From Lachnospiraceae bacterium UBA7196 (lineage in GTDB: Bacteria; Bacillota; Clostridia; Lachnospirales; Lachnospiraceae): a stretch of DNA of 64,000 nt. The DNA is taken from assembly GCA_002490835.1 (NCBI GenBank), contig DKUU01000011.1, positions 35,235 through 99,234 of the forward strand. Direction: 5' to 3'. This document shows positions 1 through 8,133 of this stretch, piece after piece. Position 1 is the first letter of the stretch, and the number at the start of each line of letters is the position of its first letter. The translations under genes and the position numbers were made by a program. The notes beneath the pieces are model-generated. The model searched no databases. It was given only the letters and a program-made list of their open reading frames with translations, and had not been told where the DNA came from.

Positions 1-699
1 GACAAATAATAACAAGATCCACACCCCCGTTGCGGAAGTTTCATAAATCTGCGGCATCCTGTTTGCCAATATCATCCAGCCCGCACAGCATCCTATCGTC
101 GCCATCGCACAGATTGAAAGCTTCTCGCTCCTTCGCAGTCTGATCAGCCGCAGGATGGTTGATATGCAGACCAGATACGGCACCAGACCGTACAGAATCA
201 TCTGCCCAAGTCCCTCGCCTGATTGCCGCGCATACAGTATCAGGCATAACACCACCGTAATACCGATCAGATTTGCCGCCCCGGCAAGAATCAGCTTGGC
301 AAGCAGGATTTCCACATTCGATGCCCTTGTCACCGCCTCCATTTCTCCCATTTTGTAAAACTGGCTGCGCATCAGCGGCGGTATCACCGCCAGTGCAAAC
401 AGCGGCGTAAAAGCAGGAATGTAATAGGGCGCGTTCTCTATGATGTTCTTTATGGTTCCAAGCATTGTACATATCAAAAGTAATACTCCCGCCTGCAGAC
501 CGAAGATAGAAAGCCCCTCAAACCGAAAGACATCCGATAAAAACTGCCAGAAACCCGTCCTTTTTTGTGTAAGGCTTACCACCTGTTCCCGCATGATAGC
601 CTTGCATCCGTCCAAAGTCTCTCTCTTTTTTTCAATCCGCACCGCCGCTCCCTGCCGTAAAGCGCCTTGCAGATATGTCTTTAATTCTCTATCTCTCAT
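1..699 (-). CDS. Multi-pass membrane protein paired with the ECF sigma factor (3' part outside window)
   Basis: The reading frame starts at ATG 699 and stays open for 233 codons to the window edge, so the C-terminus is missing. The first ~60 residues are charged and cytosolic-looking. About five hydrophobic segments follow, near residues 64-85, 90-108, 130-155, 168-188 and 200-220. The start overlaps the 3' end of the sigma factor gene by 11 bp, so the two should be translationally coupled. I do not recognise the family. Its place right after an ECF sigma gene fits an anti-sigma factor or a sigma-controlled membrane protein, but no ZAS-type zinc motif is visible. The role is inference from context only. 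Confidence 0.7.
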   Translation of the reverse strand, partial: MRDRELKTYLQGALRQGAAVRIEKKRETLDGCKAIMREQVVSLTQKRTGFWQFLSDVFRFEGLSIFGLQAGVLLLICTMLGTIKNIIENAPYYIPAFTPLFALAVIPPLMRSQFYKMGEMEAVTRASNVEILLAKLILAGAANLIGITVVLCLILYARQSGEGLGQMILYGLVPYLVCISTILRLIRLRRSEKLSICAMATIGCCAGWMILANRMPQIYETSATGVWILLLFV

Positions 700-1204
700 T
701 CCCACACTCCTTTCTCATCAGCCGCAGCGCATGGCGGACGCGGCTCTGCGCCGTCCGCTTACTGCCACCCATCACTTCCGCGATCTGTGCAAACCCCAGT
801 TCCTGTCCGAAACGGAGAAGCACCGCCTCCCTCTGCACATCTGACAAAACACTGAGCAGACGGCCTATTTCCTCCCGATGTTCCACCTGCGCGATCTCGT
901 TTTTCCCATCTGCGATCTCCACTGCGTCCTCCAACGAATAAATCGGCATTCGCCTGCTCTCGTCGATGCAAAGGCGATTGGCGATCGTGTACAGATAGGA
1001 CTTGAACCTGTTCCTGCCTTTGTAGCGCGGAAGATTACGGAACAGCTTTAGGAATGTTTCCTGCGTCAAATCTTCCGCTCTGTCCTGATTAGAACAGTGC
1101 CAGCCGCAGTACCGCAGGATGGCGGCATAATAGCGGTCGATCAGTTCTTCCGCCGCCGCTTCGTCACCGCTTTTGATTCTGTCGATTAACTCGTCGTCGC
1201 TCAC
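689..1204 (-). CDS. ECF-type RNA polymerase sigma factor
   Basis: About 171 residues with the usual two-domain ECF layout. Sigma region 2 includes the segment AEDLTQETFLKLF (about residues 43-55). Sigma region 4 includes QREAVLLRF and a helix-turn-helix ending near GGSKRTAQSRVRHAL. I place the start at GTG 1204, not at the upstream ATG 1231, because AAAGGAGG lies about 9 nt before the GTG and would fall inside the coding sequence of the longer form. It should direct core polymerase to a small regulon, probably including its own operon with the membrane protein that overlaps it. No confident -35/-10 pair was found upstream. Confidence 0.85.
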   Translation of the reverse strand: MSDDELIDRIKSGDEAAAEELIDRYYAAILRYCGWHCSNQDRAEDLTQETFLKLFRNLPRYKGRNRFKSYLYTIANRLCIDESRRMPIYSLEDAVEIADGKNEIAQVEHREEIGRLLSVLSDVQREAVLLRFGQELGFAQIAEVMGGSKRTAQSRVRHALRLMRKECGNER

Positions 1205-1351
1205 GTTATGCCGCCTCCTTTCCGAGAGCATGCCTATCAGGATACTAATTACGCAATTATTTCCGTGTTATAACGCGTTTCGCAAATGCCTGCAGACATA
1301 CACCTATTTATAATAACGAAATAGTCTGCCCAAAGGATCAAAAAACACGCC

Positions 1352-1388
1352 AAAAAAGAAAAGGTAAAGGATTTCCCTCTACCTTTTC
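1352..1388 (-). terminator. Rho-independent terminator of the padR / FtsW-like operon
   Basis: On the minus strand the arms GAAAAGGTA and TACCTTTTC form a perfect 9-bp stem, followed at once by a run of T. The stop codon of the FtsW/RodA-like gene lies inside the stem. Confidence 0.8.
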
Positions 1389-2719
1389 TCCCATTTTACT
1401 GTCAGTCTCCACGTTGGTCGTCGAAACGTTTCTTCCGATACTATCCTCTCATTACGGTAAATACTGAGCAGCAGCCCAATCAACGCTGCATAAGTCATCG
1501 CCGTGCACGCGCTGTAGGTCACGAAAGGAAACTGCATGGAACTCACCAGAAAATATCCCGTATTGATCAAAATTCCTTCCAGACAATTCAGCAGGATCAC
1601 CATGAAACTTGCCACGGACAGCATAAACCCAAGCTGGTTTTTCTGGCGCTTTGCGATCTGAAATGCCCTTACCACCACCGCCGCAAATGCCACGACCAAA
1701 GCCGCGCCTGCCAAAATTCCATATTTACAGATCAGCTGCAGTAAGATAAAAGGCTCTGTAAAAAACGGTCCTCCAATCAGACTGTCTCCCAATAGCGGAC
1801 TGTTATCTGCGGCGCCAACCAGCCTTACCATCCCCCATTCCTGTCGCAGCCACTGATAAACATAACCGGCTCCCCCAGCATCTCTTTCCGGATTCAGCCA
1901 TGCCAGCAGACGCTGCACCTGAAATCCATATCCGGAAAAAATGCCTTTCATGATGATCAGGGCTGCCGGCAGTATCACTAACACACCCAGTATGACACCG
2001 ATTGCTCTCTTTTTATCCACCAAAAACCAGCCTTTTGCCACTGCAATGACTAACAGGATCGTACACATGACATAAATATTGCCTGCCGTAAACAATGTGC
2101 CTGCAACCCGATACGCCAAACCCGCACTGACAATCTGCATCCCCATTGCCCACAGAAGCGCCCGATATCCTCCTTTTCTCAGCCGATACAGGATCCCCGC
2201 AAAAACCGGTACATAAAGATATCTCAGCATAATGCCGACGAACCTTCCTTCCCCCCAGGAAACTACCATACTGCTGATAAATAAGGAAATTGTGACAAAC
2301 ACTAAAATTCCATAGGCATATCTGGCAATAAAACTGTAGTCCAAAAAATACATGCCCGCCATCACCCCAAAGGAAATAAGCAAAACGACACATTGTCTGG
2401 CAATGTATTGCGGATGGTTTGAAAAATCACCCATCAACCAGATAATGAAAAACCCCGCTATGTGAAATAAAAAGGCCATCCCGATCAGTTTATAATCGAT
2501 CTGCGGACGATGAATCCGATCCAGCTCCACGCCGACTTCCACCGGATCACCCATCTCCTGCACCGCCCGATCGACCGCCGCCTCATGCGCTTCTCCCGCT
2601 TCTTCATAGGCGGCAGCCTGATCGGTAATGTGGTCGGAAAGTTCTCTGGCAATACCGTCCCTTGCCCTGACGCAGCGAATCTGCTCCGTGACATTCTGGA
2701 TAAAAGCTTCTTTTGTCAT
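1379..2719 (-). CDS. HAAS-prefixed FtsW/RodA/SpoVE-like (SEDS) membrane protein
   Basis: About 446 residues. The first ~75 form a soluble helical domain (TKEAFIQNVTEQI to GDPVEVGVELD) resembling the HAAS / permease-prefix domains often encoded next to PadR regulators. About ten membrane helices follow. The last part (NTGYFLVSSMQFPFVTYSA) resembles the conserved C-terminal SEDS motif with PFxSYGG. The SEDS glycosyltransferase Asp region (TDFIF in FtsW/RodA) appears as FTEPFILL, so Asp may be replaced by Glu. The start ATG 2719 overlaps the padR stop as ATGA, so the genes are coupled. It may be a specialised envelope-stress protein, not the main divisome or elongasome transferase; that is inference. 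Confidence 0.75.
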   Translation of the reverse strand: MTKEAFIQNVTEQIRCVRARDGIARELSDHITDQAAAYEEAGEAHEAAVDRAVQEMGDPVEVGVELDRIHRPQIDYKLIGMAFLFHIAGFFIIWLMGDFSNHPQYIARQCVVLLISFGVMAGMYFLDYSFIARYAYGILVFVTISLFISSMVVSWGEGRFVGIMLRYLYVPVFAGILYRLRKGGYRALLWAMGMQIVSAGLAYRVAGTLFTAGNIYVMCTILLVIAVAKGWFLVDKKRAIGVILGVLVILPAALIIMKGIFSGYGFQVQRLLAWLNPERDAGGAGYVYQWLRQEWGMVRLVGAADNSPLLGDSLIGGPFFTEPFILLQLICKYGILAGAALVVAFAAVVVRAFQIAKRQKNQLGFMLSVASFMVILLNCLEGILINTGYFLVSSMQFPFVTYSACTAMTYAALIGLLLSIYRNERIVSEETFRRPTWRLTVKWEKR

Positions 2720-3048
2720 CCTACCATCACCCCCAGCACGTGAACCACTGCGGTCTGATATTCCTGCCACTCCTCCATTCTGGATCTCAGGTACTTTCTA
2801 CCCGCCTTGGTGATACTGTAATATTTGCGCTGTTTCCCATTCACTTCATCCTCATAGGAAGTCAGATAATTCTTTCCCTCCAGAGAATGCAGCAGCGGAT
2901 AGAGCGTTCCCGCTTTCAAGACAAAAACATTTTCAGACTTTTTCTGTAAAGTCTCGATCATCTCATAGCCGTACATGTCCTTCTCCTCCAAAAGTCGGAG
3001 GATCAGCATGGAAGTGCTTCCTGAGATCAGTGATTTGTCTATCGCCAT
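2716..3048 (-). CDS. PadR family transcriptional regulator
   Basis: 110 residues, a normal length for a short PadR repressor. The winged helix-turn-helix runs from about residue 13 (MLILRLLEEKDMYGYEM) through the wing KQRKYYSITKAGRKYL, with a short C-terminal dimerisation helix. The start is preceded by AAAGGAG. The promoter is a perfect -35/-10 consensus whose spacer holds an inverted repeat, so autorepression is likely. It is the first gene of a two-gene operon with the HAAS-FtsW-like protein, the usual PadR plus membrane-partner pairing. The inducing signal cannot be read from sequence. Confidence 0.9.
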   Translation of the reverse strand: MAIDKSLISGSTSMLILRLLEEKDMYGYEMIETLQKKSENVFVLKAGTLYPLLHSLEGKNYLTSYEDEVNGKQRKYYSITKAGRKYLRSRMEEWQEYQTAVVHVLGVMVG

Positions 3049-3068
3049 TGAATCATCTCCTTTATATG

Positions 3069-3113
3069 TAGATTATCTATATACATTATATATAGACCAT
3101 CTATATATGTCAA
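3069..3113 (-). promoter_or_regulatory. padR promoter with overlapping operators
   Basis: Read on the minus strand, TTGACA (3108-3113) and TATAAT (3085-3090) are 17 bp apart, both perfect consensus. The spacer is occupied by ATATATAGA-CCA-TCTATATAT (3088-3108), a perfect 9-bp inverted repeat. A second TAGA-N3-TCTA core lies at 3069-3079, one centre being 24 bp from the other. This layout fits repression by PadR; the binding itself is inference. Confidence 0.8.
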
Positions 3114-3219
3114 GAGAATTTACTTTTTTATAAAATTTACTTCCCACCACCAAAAAGTCCCCTTTTTCTATATATCATTGATTTTGAAATTAAGAATGTA
3201 AAATAAAATCAGACTGAGA

Positions 3220-3702
3220 TCATAAATCCAATCTCATATAGATTGCGCTGCTCATCGGACTATCGTTATAACAATCTATTGTATAAAATCCGAATGATTC
3301 ATACAGATGAACCGCCTGATCCAAAAACGGCAGCGTATCCAGCAACATATAGGAATAACCGATTTCCTTTGCGTCCATAATGATTTTTTCTACTAATAGA
3401 CGACCAATCTTATTTTTCCGAAATTGCGGTCTTACATAAAGGCGTTTCATCTCGCAGTTTTTTTCATCCATCTTCCGCAGGCCGATACAGCCGGCAGCTT
3501 TCTTATCGCAATACGCCAAATATAATCTACCGTAAGGCATCCCATATTTACTTTCTAAATGTTGGATTTCCTCATCATAATGCTGCATCGCCAGATACTT
3601 CTGAAAAGAACTGTCACCAGCAAGTAACATATCAGTGTATTCCGAAAACAGCGTCTTTATTTCCTTTTTATAATGATAAGCTGGGACGATTTCAATCTTC
3701 AC
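3220..3702 (-). CDS. GNAT family N-acetyltransferase
   Basis: 160 residues. The GNAT acetyl-CoA site is visible as VRPQFRKNKIGRLLVEK (about residues 91-107), followed by a helix and YESFGFY near the C-terminus, the standard motif A/B arrangement. The start is GTG 3702 with GGGAG about 9 nt upstream. It lies 18 bp downstream of the MarR gene on the same strand, so the two are probably one transcript. MarR-acetyltransferase pairs often serve in drug or stress resistance, but the substrate cannot be named. Confidence 0.85.
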   Translation of the reverse strand: MKIEIVPAYHYKKEIKTLFSEYTDMLLAGDSSFQKYLAMQHYDEEIQHLESKYGMPYGRLYLAYCDKKAAGCIGLRKMDEKNCEMKRLYVRPQFRKNKIGRLLVEKIIMDAKEIGYSYMLLDTLPFLDQAVHLYESFGFYTIDCYNDSPMSSAIYMRLDL

Positions 3703-3720
3703 TGCACTCTCTCCCTTTGA

Positions 3721-4164
3721 TCAACTTGATTTTCTATCGTATTTACGCAAAGTCTTTTCAATTAATGCCATTGCCTCGCATAACCTGTCGCAATCTTCTT
3801 TTTCCATATTTTTTAGCTTTTCCGATATCTGCTTATTGCCATTTTGATCGATCCGCTTTGCTTCTTCCTTTCCTGCCTCTGTCAAATATAATTGTTTGAT
3901 TCCCTTGCTCCCGGGAACAAGTTCCCTTGTTAAAAATTTGTCCTTTTCCAGCTTTGCAAGAATCCTGCTCACATAGCTCTTATCCATATGGAGACGCTTA
4001 CAAATTTCGGTGGCATTAATCCCCTGCTTCCGATAGATTTCAAACAGCACCCGCGATTCCGGCCATGAAAATCTCGTCCCCAAATACCCTCTGTTCATCA
4101 CATCCAGCCATATCGTATAATATCGATTGAATCGCCTTATGCTTTTGATCCTGTTTTTATTCAT
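3721..4164 (-). CDS. MarR family transcriptional regulator
   Basis: 147 residues with a winged helix-turn-helix in the middle: NATEICKRLHMDKSYVSRILAKLEKDKFLTRE is the recognition region, followed by the wing and LTEAGKEEAKR. The ATG at 4164 is preferred over one 12 bp upstream because GGAGG lies 5 nt before 4164 and would otherwise be coding. The promoter about 100 bp upstream carries a palindrome over its -35 box, so the protein probably represses itself and the downstream acetyltransferase. Confidence 0.88.
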   Translation of the reverse strand: MNKNRIKSIRRFNRYYTIWLDVMNRGYLGTRFSWPESRVLFEIYRKQGINATEICKRLHMDKSYVSRILAKLEKDKFLTRELVPGSKGIKQLYLTEAGKEEAKRIDQNGNKQISEKLKNMEKEDCDRLCEAMALIEKTLRKYDRKSS

Positions 4165-4267
4165 TTTATCCTCCATATTAGAGCAGTTTACTCCGATTAA
4201 AAAATAAGGTCATCAGACTTATTTCTTAATCTACGTCCCTTCTTATGTATTGATTTTAGCAACCCTT

Positions 4268-4298
4268 ATTTTACTATCTTAAGTTGATAAAGTCAACT
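4268..4298 (-). promoter_or_regulatory. marR promoter and MarR-type operator
   Basis: On the minus strand TTGACT (4291-4296) and TAAAAT (4268-4273) are exactly 17 bp apart. The -35 box lies inside AGTTGATAAAGTCAACT (4282-4298, plus-strand reading), with perfect 6-bp arms and a 5-bp spacer. This resembles known MarR-family operators. Binding by this MarR is inferred. Confidence 0.75.
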
Positions 4299-4329
4299 CA
4301 TTTTAATTGGTAATTAGCAGCAAGGTAAA

Positions 4330-4351
4330 GGCGTGTGAAAACTCACACGCC
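4330..4351 (-). terminator. Terminator after the RNHCP gene
   Basis: Perfect 9-bp stem, GGCGTGTGA paired with TCACACGCC around a 4-nt loop, followed on the minus strand by TTTA. It lies just past the RNHCP stop codon. Confidence 0.65.
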
Positions 4352-4359
4352 CCAAAGCT

Positions 4360-4785
4360 TCAGGATATGCTGCCCTCTCCACCCATCATCCTCGTCATTT
4401 CCTCGATCCGCTCGATTGGAAACGGCGATGATGTCAGCGGTTTCATGGCAATGGACATCAGTTTCATGGGATTATCATCCGCCGCAATCCGGTTGGAACT
4501 CATCTGCCCGCACTGGCGGCAGCGGTGTATTATGGCCCATTCCCCGTTTTTTCTGACCCAGACTGCCACCGGCTCCATATAGCCGCCGCAGTCCGAAGCA
4601 CGGTCTCCCGGTTCGACATCCACATGCAGGCTTGTCAGACAGTTCGGGCAATGATTTCTGTGCTTGCTACCCGCTCCGTCAGGAATCACCTGCCGCCCGC
4701 AGACCTTACATACAAAAGTCTCATCACAGGCATGGGTTTTGTAATATCCCTTTTCAAATGTCTTTCTCTTATTCTCTCTATTCAA
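4360..4785 (-). CDS. RNHCP domain zinc-ribbon protein
   Basis: 141 residues. Two zinc-binding pairs are visible: CKVCG near residue 26, then RNHCPNCL near residue 43, which is the signature that names the RNHCP family. A further CRQCGQMSSNRI follows near residue 90. The start is TTG at 4785, with GGAGGAG about 8 nt upstream, and it overlaps the CD3324-family gene by 8 bp. No biochemical role is established for the family that I know of; zinc binding is inferred from the cysteines. Confidence 0.85.
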   Translation of the reverse strand: MNRENKRKTFEKGYYKTHACDETFVCKVCGRQVIPDGAGSKHRNHCPNCLTSLHVDVEPGDRASDCGGYMEPVAVWVRKNGEWAIIHRCRQCGQMSSNRIAADDNPMKLMSIAMKPLTSSPFPIERIEEMTRMMGGEGSIS

Positions 4786-5092
4786 TTTTCTCTCCTCCTA
4801 CTCTGCATTGCTCCATAGGAGGTTTTACTTGCATTTCCCTTAAGATTCTCTGTATGCTCTTTTCCGTCAAATAATAACGCAGTGCCAGTTCTTTGGTTGA
4901 AACGCCCTTTTGGTACTGTTCCAGAATCTGCTCATTTCTGATGCGAAGCTTTTCATTTACCCCCGTGGAAGAACCCCATCTTTTCCGACAATCCCTTTTC
5001 TTCGGCACATAGATGGCTTCGCCGCTCACATACGATTGCAGGATCTCAAGAATATTTTCCGGCAGAATATCATCCGCCCGTTTATAGCTCAT
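4778..5092 (-). CDS. CD3324 family small DNA-binding-like protein
   Basis: 104 residues. It begins MSYKRADDILPENILEILQSY, typical of the CD3324 family of Clostridia. A C-terminal helix-turn-helix follows (YQKGVSTKELALRYYLTEKSIQRILREM), so a DNA-binding role is likely. AGGAGG lies 6 nt upstream of the ATG. It is the first gene of a two-gene unit with the RNHCP gene. Its leader holds a strong hairpin and a short open reading frame. Confidence 0.8.
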   Translation of the reverse strand: MSYKRADDILPENILEILQSYVSGEAIYVPKKRDCRKRWGSSTGVNEKLRIRNEQILEQYQKGVSTKELALRYYLTEKSIQRILREMQVKPPMEQCRVGGEKIE

Positions 5093-5124
5093 AGCTGCCT
5101 CCTAATCGTTTCTTTTTAGGAAGG

Positions 5125-5167
5125 GCAATGGCTATCTCAATTTACATTAAAATGTCATAGCCATTGC
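5125..5167 (-). promoter_or_regulatory. Leader hairpin upstream of the CD3324-family gene
   Basis: GCAATGGCTAT (5125-5135) and ATAGCCATTGC (5157-5167) are perfect 11-bp inverted arms around a 21-nt loop that itself contains ACATT/AATGT. No T run follows on the minus strand, so it is not a standard terminator. It sits between a possible 8-codon reading frame (5169-5195) and the CD3324 ribosome binding site, so a regulatory role is possible. Confidence 0.45.
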
Positions 5168-5168
5168 G

Positions 5169-5195
5169 CTATGATGCCGCGGTCTCCTTCTTCAT
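5169..5195 (-). CDS. Possible 8-codon leader peptide
   Basis: ATG 5195 to TAG encodes MKKETAAS. AAAGGAG lies 8 nt upstream, and the stop codon is one base before the 11-bp leader hairpin. The wider 288-bp gap (5093-5380) holds nothing else I can support; a longer frame through this stretch starting further upstream looks like chance. Low confidence. Confidence 0.25.
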   Translation of the reverse strand: MKKETAAS

Positions 5196-5380
5196 GCGTT
5201 TTTCTCCTTTCATTCCTATGCTGTGCAAATTCAAAATCTTCTCTGCCGGAGCGTTTTGAGCGAAAACCGACATACAACGTGCAACCGAAATTTTCTCACA
5301 CACCCCATACACTCTTATTCTACAAGCAGCTTTAATAAAATACAACCTCATAAAAATTTATAACTATTTTTATTCCAGTT

Positions 5381-6346
5381 CTATTTCAGCAATTTCTTAG
5401 CCGCCTGATAAGCTTCCACTGTTATCCCCAATCCGGCACAAGCTCCCGTCAGATTCAAATGGAAACTCTCCATGGCATGATCTACATTAGAGACTAAAAT
5501 GCGAGCTGTCTCTTTTTGACCAAGCTCTAAGCCCTGTTCTATTCCTTGTTCTATTCCCTGCGCAATGCCCTTCTGAAGTCCACGCTCCTCCGCCCAATTC
5601 AACCGGCGGTAATACTCATCGCGGGCCTCTGACTGCATCCGCGCTTTTTCATCCGCCGTCAGCTCTTTCAGGGTGACCACACATTCCCTGATGGTCTCAT
5701 TCTTTTCCGCCAGCATACGCATCTCCTCCCATGTCTGCGCTTTAAAAAGACGCGCCCAATGCTAGATCTCATTCCACTTTTCATTTTCTTCCACTTTTGT
5801 GTCCATCTGATTTAATTGTAGCACACGGATTGACAGTTTGTCACTATATTTATGTGCGGTATCCAAATTGTAGAAATAATACTCCAAATATAATTTCTCC
5901 GGAAACCCTTGCGGCGTGAAATTTAGGATGCCAATATGTATCGTCTCCTTCACCTCCAAATACTTCTCTCCCTTTTCCAACTGGTCGAACGTCCTGCACA
6001 GATATGTCAGAGATCTTTCGGGCCAGTTCCCTTCATCAAGAACCTGCATCTCCACATCCAGAATACGACTGTCATTCAACTCCAGTTTCAGATCGAGCAT
6101 CATCATTTTCTCATCGATCACACTGCCGATCTCGATAGGATTCAAAATTCTGACCGCCGCGATTTCTTCCATTTCCATATGCAGCAAAGCGCTAAGCAGT
6201 CCTTTTAGTGCCCTTTCACTTCTTTGCAGCACCGCCTTAAACATAAAGTCATTCGTCAGCGGATACTTTATCCCGTTACTCTTGGAATCTCTGAGCGAAA
6301 CGCTCATTGTGATGCCCATCGGGCAATAGATAAAAAGATAATCCAA
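5381..6346 (-). pseudogene. Rpn family / PD-(D/E)XK nuclease gene interrupted by one amber codon
   Basis: The 5' part encodes the Rpn/PDDEXK_2 core: PLTNDFMFKAVL near the start, then DEKMMMLDLKLELND and ILDVEMQV holding the acidic/Q-rich catalytic region. A TAG at 5762-5764 ends it after WNEI. In the same frame, immediately after the stop, coding resumes as HWARLFKAQTWEEMRMLAEK and runs through LKELTADEKARMQ to 5381, which is the usual C-terminal part of the family, including a low-complexity (G-x-E-Q)n stretch. So a single nonsense change splits an otherwise intact gene. The true start is uncertain: TTG 6346, ATG 6319 or ATG 6307, none with a strong ribosome binding site. Confidence 0.75.
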
Positions 6347-6368
6347 GTACTGTCAGAATAACACATTC

Positions 6369-6391
6369 GGGGAGACTGTGCAAGCCTCCCC
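6369..6391 (-). terminator. Possible terminator after the P-loop kinase gene
   Basis: GGGGAG (6369-6374) pairs with CTCCCC (6386-6391). It lies just past the kinase-like gene stop. There is no clear T run, so this is a weak candidate. Confidence 0.3.
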
Positions 6392-6395
6392 TTCC

Positions 6396-6923
6396 TTAAG
6401 GTTTTCCAATATCTATAATTTCTTCCACGATTGCCTCCACACTTTTCGTACCGTCGATCACATGATCGGAAGAAGGCAGGATATCTTTAAGCATCTGCAC
6501 ATATGCAACCCTCGCATACTCTAAATATCCTCTCAAATCACTTCTGATTTCATCACCGGAAGCATTACCCATATCCCTCAAAATCCTTCTTGCCAATGCG
6601 ATATCCAAAGGCGTATCAATAAAAACAGCTACATCAATATATTTTTCTATCTGTGCATTACAGTAGGCAAACGGATAATCAAGAATCAGGAAATCACATT
6701 TCCCTTCCTCTTTTATCTTTATGATATCTTTCTCTAACGGCGTAAGATTCCAGACATTGTAGTCAGCGCCATCCTGCACCCATTGGTAAAAATCATCCAC
6801 TTCCCCTTCAAATCGATACGCATCAAAATACAACGACTGCGCATTCGGCAGTCGTCTTATGATCTCTTTTACGGTTGTTGTTTTCCCGCCGGCTGTCACG
6901 GCTGCAATCGCAATTACTTTCAT
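6396..6923 (-). CDS. P-loop nucleoside/uridine-kinase-like protein
   Basis: 175 residues. The Walker A motif is AAVTAGGKTTT near residues 7-17. A hydrophobic strand ending in an acidic residue, FLILDYPFAY (about residues 79-88), fits Walker B. A helical lid with RRILRDMGN follows. This matches the uridine kinase / shikimate-kinase-like P-loop group; the substrate is unknown. The ATG at 6923 is preferred because AGAAGGAG lies 5 nt upstream; a TTG one codon earlier is less likely. The acetyltransferase gene upstream ends 21 bp away, so they are probably co-transcribed. Confidence 0.75.
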   Translation of the reverse strand: MKVIAIAAVTAGGKTTTVKEIIRRLPNAQSLYFDAYRFEGEVDDFYQWVQDGADYNVWNLTPLEKDIIKIKEEGKCDFLILDYPFAYCNAQIEKYIDVAVFIDTPLDIALARRILRDMGNASGDEIRSDLRGYLEYARVAYVQMLKDILPSSDHVIDGTKSVEAIVEEIIDIGKP

Positions 6924-6944
6924 CAAAACTCCTTCTGATCTGAC

Positions 6945-7427
6945 TTATAATTCCCTTTTCATATACCCGCAGGTAAACGGAAAGAAATCATATTTCTCCG
7001 TACCGACATGAAACGCGCCATTCTGTTCGTACCATTTCCGAAGGACCCTATTTTCTTCCACGATCCCGATATTCATACTTTTGCACCCCGCATCCTTCGC
7101 GACAGCAAAAGAATGCTCCAGTAATTGTTTCCCAATCCCTCTGTGCCGGTCTGCAGGCAGCACCGCCAGATTATTCAGTTCACATTCCCCGTTTTCCTGC
7201 AATAATAAGGAGTAATACCCGCATAGATTCCCTTCTTCTTCAAAGACAAACATGGGTCTGTGCTCCCCGTCCATATGCCAATACAGACGGTCAGGTGTGG
7301 TCGCAAAAGCAGTAAATCTGGGCGCGTTTTCCACTGTCAGGCCAAACTCATCTGCCACTGTCATAAAACTATCTCTGATCAACTCTACCACAGCCGGTAC
7401 TTCTTCGCGCGTCATTTTCCGTATCAT
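6945..7427 (-). CDS. GNAT family N-acetyltransferase
   Basis: 160 residues. Motif A is NNLAVLPADRHRGIGKQLLEH (about residues 85-105), with the acetyl-CoA pyrophosphate loop RHRGIG. The C-terminal part KWYEQNGAFHVG completes the fold. GGAGGAG precedes the ATG by 4 nt. Substrate unknown. It lies just upstream of the P-loop kinase-like gene on the same strand. Confidence 0.85.
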   Translation of the reverse strand: MIRKMTREEVPAVVELIRDSFMTVADEFGLTVENAPRFTAFATTPDRLYWHMDGEHRPMFVFEEEGNLCGYYSLLLQENGECELNNLAVLPADRHRGIGKQLLEHSFAVAKDAGCKSMNIGIVEENRVLRKWYEQNGAFHVGTEKYDFFPFTCGYMKREL

Positions 7428-7489
7428 TTTTCTCCTCCATTTCGAAGCGTTTTACGATGAGGACGCGAGCAGAAGATATATGATTCCTT

Positions 7490-8092
7490 TTAACATTCCT
7501 TCTCCCAATATACGAAAAACCACTGCCGATACCCGGAATAAACCGTATGCTGCGTCCCGTCTTCTAAATCTATGACACGATAATAGCAATACTCCTCATC
7601 AAACTCCTGCCCTCCATATACACCATACTCGATCTCGTAAACCAACAAATACTTACTATCCGGTGAAAATGCCAGTTCTTCTACAGTATACAGCACATCA
7701 AAGGAATCCTGTATTTCACCTTCCACATTTCCGAGAAAAATCTTATCTTCTTTCCAATCATACCAAGCTGCCTGATCGCCTGCGGCTGTAATATCATACA
7801 CGTCCGTTTCCAGCCAGGAAAGTGTCGGTTTCTCCTCCTCCGGAACATCCTCTCTCTTGTCGATAGGACGCAGGCCCAACGAATATCTTATGTAAACCTT
7901 TCTGCTCCAACCCTCCCAAAACCTGAGTTGATCTGCCACTTCCACTTTTCGATAATCCTGCGAAAGTTCAAGATGAAACACATACCTCATCATCGCAGAG
8001 ACAAAACCGTACACTGGCAGTCCCAAAATCAGCACAGCCAACATAATAAGAAATGTACACAATCTGTTCGTCCATCGACGCCGTTTATCCAT
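7490..8092 (-). CDS. Membrane-anchored protein of unknown function
   Basis: 200 residues. A positively charged start is followed by one hydrophobic segment (about residues 13-37), so it is probably a signal anchor with the rest outside the cell. The exported part is rich in Tyr, Trp and acidic residues. One repeat-like stretch (ELAFSPDSKYLLVYEIEYG) resembles a single WD/beta-propeller blade, but one blade cannot form a propeller. AAGGAGG precedes the start. I do not recognise the family. Confidence 0.6.
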   Translation of the reverse strand: MDKRRRWTNRLCTFLIMLAVLILGLPVYGFVSAMMRYVFHLELSQDYRKVEVADQLRFWEGWSRKVYIRYSLGLRPIDKREDVPEEEKPTLSWLETDVYDITAAGDQAAWYDWKEDKIFLGNVEGEIQDSFDVLYTVEELAFSPDSKYLLVYEIEYGVYGGQEFDEEYCYYRVIDLEDGTQHTVYSGYRQWFFVYWEKEC

Positions 8093-8133
8093 TGCCCTCC
8101 TTTTCTGCCATCTTAAGCAACAGATTCACCCGC

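Noticed and set aside
41..472. 143-codon open frame on the minus strand
   Set aside because: It is an out-of-frame shadow of the membrane protein gene that begins at 699 and runs off the window edge; its composition is not protein-like.
5169..5351. 60-residue frame upstream of the CD3324 gene
   Set aside because: No ribosome binding site at its start and no similarity; only its last 8 codons have a Shine-Dalgarno sequence.
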